NCBI GenBank assembly: GCA_003597955.1
Contig: QZJU01000021.1
Location: 1 to 64,000 of the forward strand
DNA length: 64,000 nucleotides
Source: Candidatus Parcubacteria bacterium
GTDB taxonomy: Bacteria > Patescibacteriota > Patescibacteriia > PEXW01
Reading direction: 5' to 3'
The number at the start of each line of letters is the position of its first letter. Position 1 is the stretch's first letter. A model generated the notes under the pieces. That model had not been told where the DNA came from and did no database searches. It saw only the letters and a program-made list of their open reading frames with translations. This document shows, piece by piece, positions 32,914-40,586 of the stretch. The position numbers and the translations under genes were made by a program.

Positions 32914-32921
32914 TTTTCCAA
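32898..32921. promoter_or_regulatory. Operator candidate between ruvA and the sigma cluster
   Basis: Perfect inverted repeat TTGGAAAA (32898-32905) and TTTTCCAA (32914-32921) with an 8-base spacer. It covers the leftward -35 box and lies just upstream of the ruvA -10 TATACT (32927-32932), so one bound dimer could affect both. Confidence 0.6.
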
Positions 32922-32942
32922 AATGCTATACTTTAATCACTT

Positions 32943-33533
32943 ATGATCGCTTTTCTTCGCGGGCAAATTACGGCTTTGACGGTGAAATCCGTAATCTTGG
33001 AAGCCAATGGCGTGGGCTACCGCGTATTCGTGACCCCGCAAACCATGGCCAGTTTGGAATTAAACCAAATCCGTGGTCTGCACACGCATCATCACCAGCG
33101 CGAAGACGCCCAAGAGCTGTATGGATTTTTGACTGGCGAAGAGCGGGACATGTTTGAAAAGCTTCTGAGCGTCAATGGCGTTGGGCCAAAATCCGCTTTA
33201 GGCGTTTTATCCCGGGCCAGCGTTTCGGATATTGTCAGGGCCGTGCAAGCGAATGAAATTGGGATGCTGACCAAAGTTTCGGGCATTGGTCCCAAAACCG
33301 CGGAGCGGATTGTGCGGGAACTGAACGGTAAATTGGATTCGCAATTTTTGGTCAGCGCGGACAAATTAACCCAAAGCCAGACAAATGACGATGCGGATGC
33401 AGTGACGGCTTTGGAGCAATTGGGTTATACCAGCGCCGAAGCCCGAAAAGCGCTGCAGGCTTTGCCCAAAGAACTCAAAGATCCGGCCGCCAAAATTAAA
33501 GCGGTTTTAAAAAGCCACGGCCGGGCCAAATAA
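32943..33533 (+). CDS. ruvA: Holliday junction helicase subunit RuvA
   Basis: 196 residues, normal length. OB-fold domain I (MIAFLRGQITAL to about 65), a helix-hairpin-helix domain (LLSVNGVGPKSALGVLS and LTKVSGIGPKTAERIV) and the C-terminal domain III (about 145-196) that contacts RuvB. Role: tetramer that binds four-way junctions and positions RuvB. Extended -10 TGCTATACT ends ten bases before ATG, so probably leaderless. ruvB and ruvC are not adjacent; the next gene starts one base after the stop. Confidence 0.96.
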   Translation: MIAFLRGQITALTVKSVILEANGVGYRVFVTPQTMASLELNQIRGLHTHHHQREDAQELYGFLTGEERDMFEKLLSVNGVGPKSALGVLSRASVSDIVRAVQANEIGMLTKVSGIGPKTAERIVRELNGKLDSQFLVSADKLTQSQTNDDADAVTALEQLGYTSAEARKALQALPKELKDPAAKIKAVLKSHGRAK

Positions 33534-33534
33534 T

Positions 33535-34581
33535 ATGGAAGCGCAACTCTGGTCAGACCAAGAGCTTTGGGAAAGTTTTTTAACCCGGATAAGGCAGGCA
33601 CCGTTCCAGCAGTCTTGGGCTTGGGGCGAATTTCAAAAAGCCCGGGGCACGGAAGTTTTAAGATTTGCGGCAATCCAAAACCAAAAAATTGTGGGGCTGG
33701 TCCTGGCTTTAATCGAACCCTGGCGCTTTGGACAAAAGACCTTAACGGTTTTTTCCGGGCCCGTGATTGATTTTAATTTAAGTCCGCGAGTCTACGCGGA
33801 AGCTCTGGGCTTGTTGGTTAAAACTTTGGCAGCGGAAGCCCGGTCCCGCCAATGCCTGTATTTCCACATTGAACCAGGTCTTGAAAAAAACCAGGAGTCA
33901 GTTTTCAAGCCCGTAGCCGCGGAAAATAAATTAGTTATAACCAAAGCCTTTCAACCAATCGACACTTTAATTTTGGATTTAAAGCCTTCTGCCCAAGCGC
34001 TTATGCAAAAAATGCACGAAAAAACCCGGTACAACATTCGCTTGGCTGAAAAAAAAGGCGTTAGCGTGGAAAGTTTTTCCGGCCAATCGGCTAAGGCAAA
34101 GATTCCAATTTTTTTGAAAATCAATGCGGAAACTTCGGCGCGGGACAAATTTTTAAGCCACACCCAAAATTACTACGAAAAAATGGCGGAAATTCTGCCG
34201 GAAGAAATGCTGAAGGTATATTTGGCCAGTTCTGAGGATCAACCCATTGCCGCGAATATCGTCATAACCTATGCCGACACCGCGACTTATCTGCATGGCG
34301 CTTCCAGCAATCAACTTAGGAACCTGATGGCTCCGCATTTGCTGCAGTGGCGGCAGATCTTGGACGCGCAAGGCGCGGGCAAAAACTGGTACGACTTTTT
34401 CGGCGTTCAGACCGAGAACCGACAGCGCCAAACCAGCGCGGGTGCCAGCTGGGCAGGCATAACCCGGTTCAAACAGGGTTTTGGCGGCCGAGTGGTTTCC
34501 TACCTCGATGCCTACGAGTTGCCAATCAAACTGGGGTGGTATAGACTTTTAAAAGTTAGAAATTTATTTAAAAAATTATGA
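33535..34581 (+). CDS. FemAB-family aminoacyltransferase
   Basis: 348 residues. It has the FemX/FemAB double GNAT-like fold: PFQQSWAWGEFQKARG near residues 22-37, the conserved basic segment KMHEKTRYNIRLAEKKGV (about 158-175) and the C-terminal GAGKNWYDFFGV and FKQGFGGRVVSYLDAY. Known: such enzymes add amino acids from aminoacyl-tRNA to the peptidoglycan stem peptide of lipid II, forming interpeptide bridges. Inferred role: cell-wall cross-bridge synthesis at the membrane. It follows ruvA by one base and overlaps the next start by four. Confidence 0.88.
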   Translation: MEAQLWSDQELWESFLTRIRQAPFQQSWAWGEFQKARGTEVLRFAAIQNQKIVGLVLALIEPWRFGQKTLTVFSGPVIDFNLSPRVYAEALGLLVKTLAAEARSRQCLYFHIEPGLEKNQESVFKPVAAENKLVITKAFQPIDTLILDLKPSAQALMQKMHEKTRYNIRLAEKKGVSVESFSGQSAKAKIPIFLKINAETSARDKFLSHTQNYYEKMAEILPEEMLKVYLASSEDQPIAANIVITYADTATYLHGASSNQLRNLMAPHLLQWRQILDAQGAGKNWYDFFGVQTENRQRQTSAGASWAGITRFKQGFGGRVVSYLDAYELPIKLGWYRLLKVRNLFKKL

Positions 34582-35303
34582 TCCGGACCGTGGTGATTTC
34601 TGCGGCTGGCAAAGGCACGCGCATGAAAGAATTGGCTAAGGACAAGCCCAAACACATGATTGATGTGAACGGCAAGCCTTTTTTGTGGTACTTGCTGGAA
34701 AATTTGCGCGCGGCGGGCTTTGATGACTTAATCGTCGTGGTCGGGCATTTGCGCCAGCACATCGAAGAGTTTGCCGAAACTTATCCGCACAAGCTCACGA
34801 TTGTAAATCAGTTCGCCATCATGGGCGAAGACAAATACGGCACGGCCGTGCCGGTTTTGGCAGCGCGCGAAGCCGTAAACGGTAAACCTTTCTTAGCGGT
34901 TTACGGCGATAACCTGTATTCGGTGCGGGACTTAAATGCCATGAACCATGATGACGGCAAATGCTATGTCGGCGCTCTGCCGCACGAGAATTGGCAGAAA
35001 TACGGCGTCTTGATTCCAGGCGAGAACAACCGCTTGAAAGAAATCATTGAAAAACCCGATCATGATGTGGGTTCGAAATTGATTAACACTGGCTTGTTTG
35101 CCTTTACCCAGGAAATTTTTGAAGCTTGTGAAAAAGTCAAACCCACGCCGCCCAAAGACGAATTGTATCTGACCGACGCCGTGACCGAATTAGCCAAACA
35201 GAACAAGGTTTTCATCCAGCCCATTCAGGACTATTGGAAAGATTTCGGCTCGCCCGAAGATGTGGGTGCGGTCAGCCAGTTTTTGAAAGAAAGAGGGGAA
35301 TAA
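34578..35303 (+). CDS. Sugar nucleotidyltransferase
   Basis: 241 residues. The NTP-transferase start VVISAAGKGTRMKELAKDKPKHM carries the G-x-G-T-R-M and PK signatures, with VYGDNLY as the metal-binding region (about 110-116), then IIEKPDHD and a C-terminal FGSPEDVGAV. Known: family of glucose-1-phosphate thymidylyl/uridylyl and mannose-1-phosphate guanylyl transferases; the length fits a minimal single-domain enzyme. Sugar and base not determinable. The start overlaps the FemAB stop, so it is co-translated. Confidence 0.88.
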   Translation: MIRTVVISAAGKGTRMKELAKDKPKHMIDVNGKPFLWYLLENLRAAGFDDLIVVVGHLRQHIEEFAETYPHKLTIVNQFAIMGEDKYGTAVPVLAAREAVNGKPFLAVYGDNLYSVRDLNAMNHDDGKCYVGALPHENWQKYGVLIPGENNRLKEIIEKPDHDVGSKLINTGLFAFTQEIFEACEKVKPTPPKDELYLTDAVTELAKQNKVFIQPIQDYWKDFGSPEDVGAVSQFLKERGE

Positions 35304-35312
35304 TTTTTTAGA

Positions 35313-35387
35313 GCCCCCATAGCTCAACGGATAGAGCGTAGGCCTCCGAAGCCTGAGATTGAGGTCCAATTCCTCATGGGGGCACCA
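35313..35387 (+). tRNA. tRNA-Arg (anticodon CCG)
   Basis: Acceptor GCCCCCA/TGGGGGC, D arm AGCTCAACGGATAGAGC, anticodon loop CTCCGAA with CCG, T-arm region GAGGTCCAATTCCTC and an encoded CCA end. Confidence 0.95.
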
Positions 35388-35408
35388 TTACACAAAGCGA
35401 CCTAAGCC

Positions 35409-35493
35409 TTGACAACTTAACGGGTCACACTCCAATGCTTGACATCAGGGCGTCTCTTTGGCGCTTGACATAAAATAATAACCGTGTTAAATT
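35409..35493 (+). promoter_or_regulatory. Promoter with three TTGACA boxes for the 35554 gene
   Basis: TTGACA occurs at 35409, 35439 and 35465. Only the last has a matched -10 (TAAATT, 35488-35493, 17-bp spacer). The upstream copies share the GCTTGACA or CCTTGACA context and may be decoys or relics. Confidence 0.7.
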
Positions 35494-35553
35494 CATTTGA
35501 AACTTAAAAAGAGAAAATAGACTAAAAAGTACCTTTAAAGGAGGATTTTTCAG

Positions 35554-36087
35554 GTGGTTACAGCAAGACAGATAGCAGCACTAAAGTATTTAATTTTTGT
35601 CACTAGGACTGACATCCCACTCACAAAGCAAATATTGGCATTCCTGATTGATCGCTCTGAAGAGCTGACTAAAGATGTTTGCCTGACGCTTGTGGCTGAT
35701 CGGGAAGGGTATTCTGGTAAAGAGATTCATGCCCTCGCTTTGGCTTTGGACGAAATTCGCAGCCGAATACATCTTAACGAACTGCTCCTGGCCATGGGAT
35801 GTGAACTTATATTTAGCTTTCATTATGGGGATTTTGATCCCAGCCGAAGTGACAAAATCTTTAGTACGGCGGGCCAGTTCGCTGGCGCCCCCGAACATTT
35901 AGTCTCGACGGATCCAGAACTCGCCCAAGAAGGCATGCCAATGAGATATACCTTCTGGCTTTCTAGGGGGTATTACTCAAGACAAGCAACGCTTGTCATT
36001 GCAACGCGAGAGACGCTTGAACAAATTGACTTGAAGAGGCCGGGCTTGTACCCCCTTCAAGAACCTGCCTTAATGAAAATATCCTAA
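35554..36087 (+). CDS. Hypothetical cytoplasmic protein
   Basis: 177 residues from a GTG start with an excellent ribosome site (AAAGGAGG) 10 bases before it. The N-terminal 40% is helical (KYLIF, FLIDRSEELTKDV) and the C-terminal part is beta-rich (MRYTFWLSRGYYSRQATLVIATRETL). No membrane span, metal site or catalytic motif. Like the 18196 and 22041 genes, it pairs a consensus promoter and strong ribosome site with an unknown product. Followed by a terminator at 36094. Confidence 0.65.
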   Translation: MVTARQIAALKYLIFVTRTDIPLTKQILAFLIDRSEELTKDVCLTLVADREGYSGKEIHALALALDEIRSRIHLNELLLAMGCELIFSFHYGDFDPSRSDKIFSTAGQFAGAPEHLVSTDPELAQEGMPMRYTFWLSRGYYSRQATLVIATRETLEQIDLKRPGLYPLQEPALMKIS

Positions 36088-36093
36088 TAACTA

Positions 36094-36127
36094 AGGTCTC
36101 GTGTCTAAAAATGCGCGAGACCTTTTT
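36094..36127 (+). terminator. Terminator after the 35554 gene
   Basis: The stem AGGTCTCG with CGAGACCT is followed by TTTTT. Confidence 0.9.
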
Positions 36128-36255
36128 GATTTGTTGCATTTATGGCCAAAAAGCGCCAAAATGACGGTGCATAATTAACTTGCTGACTTTGGTATCAGTT
36201 GCCGGCCTTAAACCCAAAAATTTTTTCAATCTAATTTAGCGAGGAGCCAAAATAT

Positions 36256-37299
36256 ATGAAAAAAAATTTAATCATCATAATTTGCGTCATAGCCGCCCTG
36301 GCGATCGGCGGTGTTGCCTACTGGCTGGGCACGCGGTCAGGCGCTGAAAATAAAAACATCAATCAGGCCTCTGGCAATGCCAATGCCGCGGCATTGGCTA
36401 ACTCGCCGACACCGAATCTCACTTACGAAACCTACGCCAACCACGACCCGCTTTACACTTTTGTCGTGGTCAAAGAATGGACCAGCATTGCCCCGGCTGA
36501 AGTCCAGAAATCCCTTACTGAAGAACAGCGAAACGGCTATGAAATAAAATACTACGCTTCTAACCCAGATTCGGTCGTACTGGCCGTTTCAGAAAAAAGA
36601 TCCACAACCCTGACTTCAATGTCCGCTATTGTTGCTAATGACAAAACCAAATCCCAGGCAAATAAAAATATCACTTTGGTTGACGAAAGGGTAAACCAAG
36701 CCGATGCCCGGACGGAAATGCTTGTCACTTCCAGCGCTAACACTTTTTCGGTTTATTCCCGCTACCTCGTAATTAATTCAACCGGCACGGAAACCCGGTG
36801 GGCCTTGATGGAAGTGACCGTGCCTGCCAGCCGCACCAGCCAATACGCCAGTGTTGTCACCCGTTTACTGGATTCCTTACAGATCGCCGGCGCCAGTGTT
36901 AATACCAACCAAGCCAGCGCCGTTGAAGGCTTTAGTGTCGGCGGTGAAAAAGTGAATGACCCGGTATATAAGGAGAAATTCACTTCAATCCAGCTCGGAA
37001 AGCTCACGAAAAACAGCTCGCCCCAATCAGCTGCCTATGGCATTTCCAAAATGGATTACAGCGAAGAAGATTTGGCTTACCAAATCAATACCACAGACGC
37101 TTTTCCTGTCCAAACCCAAATGACAATCAAGGCTTATGACTATGCCGCGGGCAAGATTTTTGCCGGCGAACAAAAACTGGACGTCAAACGCGGGTCAAAT
37201 GGCTTCTGTTGTTTTTCTCCACCAGGCCAGGGGCGATATCAATACCTTTTTTATCTGGGGACAGACCTGGTTAAGACCATTGAGCTGACTTCCGAATAA
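36256..37299 (+). CDS. Hypothetical membrane-anchored extracytoplasmic protein
   Basis: 347 residues. One N-terminal membrane span (about 4-24), an Asn/Ala-rich linker (about 30-50), then a domain with PsbP-like strand patterns (YTFVVVKEWTSIAP to VVTRLLDSLQIAG, about 68-215) and a second domain (about 225-347) with adjacent cysteines CC near 321. Ribosome site GAGGAG. Architecture parallels the 12761 protein. No family recognised with confidence; location outside the cytoplasmic membrane is inferred. Confidence 0.65.
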   Translation: MKKNLIIIICVIAALAIGGVAYWLGTRSGAENKNINQASGNANAAALANSPTPNLTYETYANHDPLYTFVVVKEWTSIAPAEVQKSLTEEQRNGYEIKYYASNPDSVVLAVSEKRSTTLTSMSAIVANDKTKSQANKNITLVDERVNQADARTEMLVTSSANTFSVYSRYLVINSTGTETRWALMEVTVPASRTSQYASVVTRLLDSLQIAGASVNTNQASAVEGFSVGGEKVNDPVYKEKFTSIQLGKLTKNSSPQSAAYGISKMDYSEEDLAYQINTTDAFPVQTQMTIKAYDYAAGKIFAGEQKLDVKRGSNGFCCFSPPGQGRYQYLFYLGTDLVKTIELTSE

Positions 37300-37327
37300 G
37301 ATCGCTAATTTCTAGATTTAAACTAAT

Positions 37328-37510
37328 ATGATGGATATCAATGTCACAAAACGCGGCGGGGAAGCGGTTTACGGCCTGGGCTTCATCGGCGCGGTGATTT
37401 ATTACATTTCCACGGCCACGGGTTTTTGGGTGGGCGTTTTGGGTATTTTGAAAGCCTGCGTTTGGCCGGCTTTTTTTGTGTACCACGCGCTGAAATTCTT
37501 GGGAGCCTAG
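37328..37510 (+). CDS. Small two-span membrane protein
   Basis: 60 residues with hydrophobic segments at about 15-32 and 33-55, separated by a short TGFW turn, and a charged start (MMDINVTKRGGE). Conserved-looking and compact; function unknown. It precedes a GIY-YIG gene by 26 bases in the same direction. Confidence 0.65.
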   Translation: MMDINVTKRGGEAVYGLGFIGAVIYYISTATGFWVGVLGILKACVWPAFFVYHALKFLGA

Positions 37511-37536
37511 GTTTTGCCGTTTTTGATTAATAAAAA

Positions 37537-37824
37537 GTGACCTATTACGTTTACATCATGACGAATAAGTCAGATTCGGTTTTGTATATCGGTACGACTC
37601 GTAATCTTGAGCATCGCGTTTGGGAGCATAAGCATAAAAAAATACCCGGATTCACCAGTCGATACAATGTTATTAAGCTGGTATATTACGAAGAATTTTC
37701 CCTGGCTATGGAGGCGGTGGCGCGTGAAAAACAATTGAAAAATTGGCATCGCGAATGGAAAATGAATTTGATTAAAAGTCTAAACCCGTCATTTACTGAT
37801 TTAGCCGATGGATGGGATGCATAA
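37537..37824 (+). CDS. Small standalone GIY-YIG nuclease-like protein
   Basis: 95 residues from GTG. YYVYIMTNKSDSVLYIGTT gives the GIY and YIG strands, NLEHRVWEHK the catalytic Arg helix. It ends REKQLKNWHREWKMNLI and SLNPSFTDL, the same ending as the 17599 protein. UPF0213/YhbQ-like. Followed at once by a triple palindrome, as the 17599 gene is. Confidence 0.88.
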   Translation: MTYYVYIMTNKSDSVLYIGTTRNLEHRVWEHKHKKIPGFTSRYNVIKLVYYEEFSLAMEAVAREKQLKNWHREWKMNLIKSLNPSFTDLADGWDA

Positions 37825-37826
37825 TA

Positions 37827-37897
37827 AGAGATCCTGAAATAAATTCAGGATGAGGGACTTTTATATCCCTCATGCCGAACTTGTTTCGGCATCTCTT
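37827..37897. repeat. Triple-hairpin palindromic repeat after a GIY-YIG gene
   Basis: AGAGATCC and GGCATCTCT ends enclose ATCCTGAA/TTCAGGAT (21-mer identical to 21747), GAGGGA/TCCCTC and ATGCCGAA/TTCGGCAT. Confidence 0.75.
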
Positions 37898-37963
37898 GTC
37901 TTCAGTATCCCATTTTACGCACGCCTTGTTTTGAGATATGAACGGGCATAGAATTAATTTATT

Positions 37964-38155
37964 ATGAACGGCCAAAGCCGAAATAATATTTACCCAGGAC
38001 TCCGAGTGGCCATTGTCCAAAAACAAGACCAGTCCACGGGCAGACTGACCGAGGGGATTGTTAGAGATATCTTAACCAATTCTCCCACGCATCCGCACGG
38101 CATTAAAGTGAGGTTGGAAACCGGGGAAGTGGGGAGAGTGCAGGAAATTAGGTAG
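37964..38155 (+). CDS. YwbE family protein
   Basis: 63 residues, full length for the family. The YwbE pattern is clear: IYPGLRVAIVQKQDQSTGRLTEGIVRDILTNS, then HPHGIKVRLETGEVGRVQEI. Known: small conserved beta-rich protein of unknown function (DUF2196). Two bases separate it from the next gene, so co-transcription with the GIY-YIG and DUF3795 genes is likely. Confidence 0.9.
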   Translation: MNGQSRNNIYPGLRVAIVQKQDQSTGRLTEGIVRDILTNSPTHPHGIKVRLETGEVGRVQEIR

Positions 38156-38157
38156 AC

Positions 38158-38400
38158 ATGTATCATCTCTATATTTTGAAATGTAAAGATAAAACGCTGT
38201 ATACGGGCATAACCACGGACTTAAAGCGCAGGTTGCGGGAGCATAATTCTTCCATGCTCGGGGCGAAATATACGAAGAGCCGGCGGCCGGTAGAATTGGT
38301 TTATAACAAAGAATTCCGCACTCGCTCGGCGGCAACCAAGGCCGAAGCCAGGATTAAAAACCTATCGCGGGTGGAAAAAATTAGTTTAATTAAGAAATAG
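38158..38400 (+). CDS. Small standalone GIY-YIG nuclease-like protein
   Basis: 80 residues. YHLYILKCKDKTLYTGIT carries the GIY strand with YTG in place of YIG, DLKRRLREH the catalytic helix, and GAKYTKSRRPVELVY the typical middle. This is the YhbQ/UPF0213 branch proper, distinct from the 17599/37537 pair. It lies inside a tight group of small genes. Confidence 0.88.
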   Translation: MYHLYILKCKDKTLYTGITTDLKRRLREHNSSMLGAKYTKSRRPVELVYNKEFRTRSAATKAEARIKNLSRVEKISLIKK

Positions 38401-38404
38401 GCTT

Positions 38405-38788
38405 GTGCCGATAACCAAAAAATTTATCGCTCCCTGCGGTATGGACTGCGCCTTGTGCATGGCGTACCTACGTGAAAAAAATCACTGTTTTGGCTGCCGG
38501 CAGGTTGAAAAAAACAAGCCGGCAACCAGAATTAAGTGTCGGATTCGGGTGTGCAAAAACCGGAAAGGAAATTTTTGTTTCGAGTGTGATGAGTTTCCCT
38601 GTGAGCGCTTAAAACACATAGACAAGCGATATCACACAAAATACGAGATGAGTATGATTGAAAATCTGGAGTTTATCCGCGATCACAGTATTAAGAAATT
38701 CCTCCAGCGCGAACAAAAACGCTGGACAAAAGGCGATAAGATATATTGTGTTCATAAGCACAAGTATTATGCGCAAATTAAACCTTGA
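38405..38788 (+). CDS. DUF3795 cysteine-rich protein
   Basis: 127 residues from GTG. Cysteine pattern CGMDCALC (about 11-18), CFGC (about 28-31), a CRIRVC segment and NFCFECDEFPCERL (about 56-69) match the DUF3795 family, presumed to bind zinc or an iron-sulfur group. The C-terminal half is helical and basic. Its end overlaps the start of the next gene by 20 bases. Confidence 0.85.
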   Translation: MPITKKFIAPCGMDCALCMAYLREKNHCFGCRQVEKNKPATRIKCRIRVCKNRKGNFCFECDEFPCERLKHIDKRYHTKYEMSMIENLEFIRDHSIKKFLQREQKRWTKGDKIYCVHKHKYYAQIKP

Positions 38789-39335
38789 AGATCTAAAATC
38801 CGACAATGCGGAAACCAAATACCATTGCGCCAAGCAGGCGATTGCCCTGTCGGAAAAAAATCCAAAGGGTTTGTATCCCCAGCTTAAGGTATTTACCAAA
38901 TTATTAGACGGGGAAAACCGGGTTTTAAAGTGGGTGGCGATTATCATCATCGGCAACCTGGCTCGGGCAGATGCAAAAAGTCAAATTGATCGCCTGGTGC
39001 CAAAGCTGATTGGATTTCTTAAGGGCAAAGAAATGATTACGGCCAATAACGCGATAATGGCGCTCGGAAAGATTGCCGCCAGCAAGCCAAAGTTTAAAGG
39101 CAAGATATTCCAGGCGTTTTTAGGCGTGGAAAAAGCCGTGTACTACAACAAAGGCCAGGTTTCGCCCGAGTGCCGCAATATCGCTCTGGGCAAGGCTCTT
39201 GAAGTTTTTTCGCTTTTTAAGACGGATGTGCAAAAAAGCAGTGTCTTGCTGGCTTTTATCGGGCGCCAAGTCCGGAATTCACGACCAGCTACTGGTCGAA
39301 AAGCCAGGGTTTTGCTGAAAGCCTTCAAACCTTAA
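38769..39335 (+). CDS. HEAT-repeat-like hypothetical protein
   Basis: 188 residues from the ATG of MRKLNLEDL; longer upstream starts would run deep into DUF3795. Paired helices recur (VLKWVAIIIIGNLARAD, TANNAIMALGKIAAS, CRNIALGKALEVFSLF), a HEAT/armadillo-like solenoid of about four repeats. Basic C-terminus. Inferred role: protein or nucleic-acid binding scaffold. Overlap with the DUF3795 gene suggests translational coupling. Confidence 0.7.
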   Translation: MRKLNLEDLKSDNAETKYHCAKQAIALSEKNPKGLYPQLKVFTKLLDGENRVLKWVAIIIIGNLARADAKSQIDRLVPKLIGFLKGKEMITANNAIMALGKIAASKPKFKGKIFQAFLGVEKAVYYNKGQVSPECRNIALGKALEVFSLFKTDVQKSSVLLAFIGRQVRNSRPATGRKARVLLKAFKP

Positions 39336-39360
39336 ACCAAATTCGAATAAAAATAAAAAA

Positions 39361-39382
39361 CCGTCAGTTTATAAACTGGCGG
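39361..39382. terminator. Bidirectional terminator between the HEAT-like gene and prs
   Basis: Stem CCGTCAGTTT with AAACTGGCGG, flanked by A and T runs on both sides; serves convergent genes. Confidence 0.85.
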
Positions 39383-39393
39383 TTTTAGAAAGT

Positions 39394-40320
39394 TCAGCTT
39401 TCATTAAGTTGAGTTATCAAGCTTGCGATAATTGGCGCTAAGGACAAGACTTGGATTTTGTCAAGGCGTTTTTCCCAAGGCAGGTAAATGGAATCAGTGA
39501 TGAAAACTTTGGTAATCGAAGGCATTCTTTTTAGTTTTTGAATGGCCCCGCCAGACAGAACGCCGTGGGTGGCCATAATTATCATTTCATCAGCCCCAGC
39601 CTTTTTAATTTCTTTTGCTGTCGAAATCAGAGTGCCAGCCGTGCTGATTTCATCGTCTCGGAAAATTACAATTTTTCCGTGCAGATCCTCTTGGATGCAA
39701 TTGGATTCCGCTAGGTCATGTTCAGGTCGTTTTTTAATCACCCGAACCAAAGATACGCCCAAGACATCAGCGAATTTCCGGGCCGTGGAAGTCCGACCGC
39801 GATCAGGAGTTAGCACAACGCATTTGGAAAGATCAGTGCCTTTCAGGGCTTCGGCAAAAAGTTGATTCGGGTCAATTACATAGGTTTGGGCCGGCTTATA
39901 GTAATCCAAGAGCACGGGGGCGTGCGGATCGCAGAGCACAATGTCAGTGGCCCCACGGGAAACCGTAATTTCGGCCATCATTTTAGCCATCATTGCTTCG
40001 CCGCCATCTTTATCCCGTTCCTGCCGACGGAAGCCCATAAACGGCATTATAACCACAAGTTTTTTGGGTTTTTGCCGTTCAATAATATCCATTAACGCCC
40101 ACAGTTCAATGTAATTGGTCGGTGCATAAGTTGGCGTGGATTGGACAATGAAGACATTTTTGCCACGGATAGTGGCATAACCCGGAATTCGGTACCAAGG
40201 TTCGTCATCGGCAAAAATCTCTTTGTCCAAGTCACCAATCTGTTGGCCGAGAAGTTCAGACACGGCCGAAGCGAGCTTATAATTCGCTTTACCGCTAAAA
40301 ACCAAAAAATTCTCTGACAC
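39394..40320 (-). CDS. prs: Ribose-phosphate pyrophosphokinase
   Basis: 308 residues from GTG with ribosome site TGGAGG. The two-domain PRPP synthase fold: N-terminal FLVFSGKANYKLASAVSELLG, MPFMGFRRQERD (about 95-107), LCDPHAPVLLDYY, and the PRPP-binding loop RDDEISTAGT (about 222-231). The catalytic flexible loop usually has KRR; here it is IKKRPEHD, an altered form seen in diverged homologues. Role: makes PRPP for nucleotides. Promoter -35 touches inverted-repeat element D. Confidence 0.92.
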   Translation of the reverse strand: MSENFLVFSGKANYKLASAVSELLGQQIGDLDKEIFADDEPWYRIPGYATIRGKNVFIVQSTPTYAPTNYIELWALMDIIERQKPKKLVVIMPFMGFRRQERDKDGGEAMMAKMMAEITVSRGATDIVLCDPHAPVLLDYYKPAQTYVIDPNQLFAEALKGTDLSKCVVLTPDRGRTSTARKFADVLGVSLVRVIKKRPEHDLAESNCIQEDLHGKIVIFRDDEISTAGTLISTAKEIKKAGADEMIIMATHGVLSGGAIQKLKRMPSITKVFITDSIYLPWEKRLDKIQVLSLAPIIASLITQLNES

Positions 40321-40368
40321 GCAATACCTCCAGAGTTTTTTAAAATATCAATTTTTGTTTAGTAATAT

Positions 40369-40398
40369 ATCTTAAGTTAAGGTGGGCGCGGCTGTCAA
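40369..40398 (-). promoter_or_regulatory. Promoter of prs
   Basis: Leftward -35 TTGACA (40393-40398), an 18-bp spacer and -10 TAAGAT (40369-40374). The CCCC border of element D begins at 40399. Confidence 0.7.
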
Positions 40399-40565
40399 CC
40401 CCGCACCGCTTTTTAAATGGGCGTCGTTTTAGCTGTGGCAAGCAGTATCGTTGTGAGTTTTTAGTTGTGGTTTTAAAAATTAACCAAGAACCACGCCCTA
40501 AAACGATACCGATATCTATACCCAAAACCTCTAGCCACAACCATTTATCGGAAAGTGGTGCGGGG
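40399..40565. repeat. Inverted-repeat element D (167 bp)
   Basis: Ends CCCCGCACCGCTTT and AAAGTGGTGCGGGG are inverted repeats with one mismatch, with TCAA at both borders. Inner arms CGTTTTAG/CTAAAACG and AAATGG/CCATTT make a nested structure. The interior is shared with element E, including CAACCATTTATCGGAAAG at 40538-40555. Confidence 0.85.
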
Positions 40566-40586
40566 TCAACCCCCTTAAACCAATGT

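Noticed and set aside
38658-38768. Longer N-terminus for the HEAT-like protein
   Set aside because: It would overlap DUF3795 by over 100 bases in another frame; the ATG at 38769 gives a sensible start.
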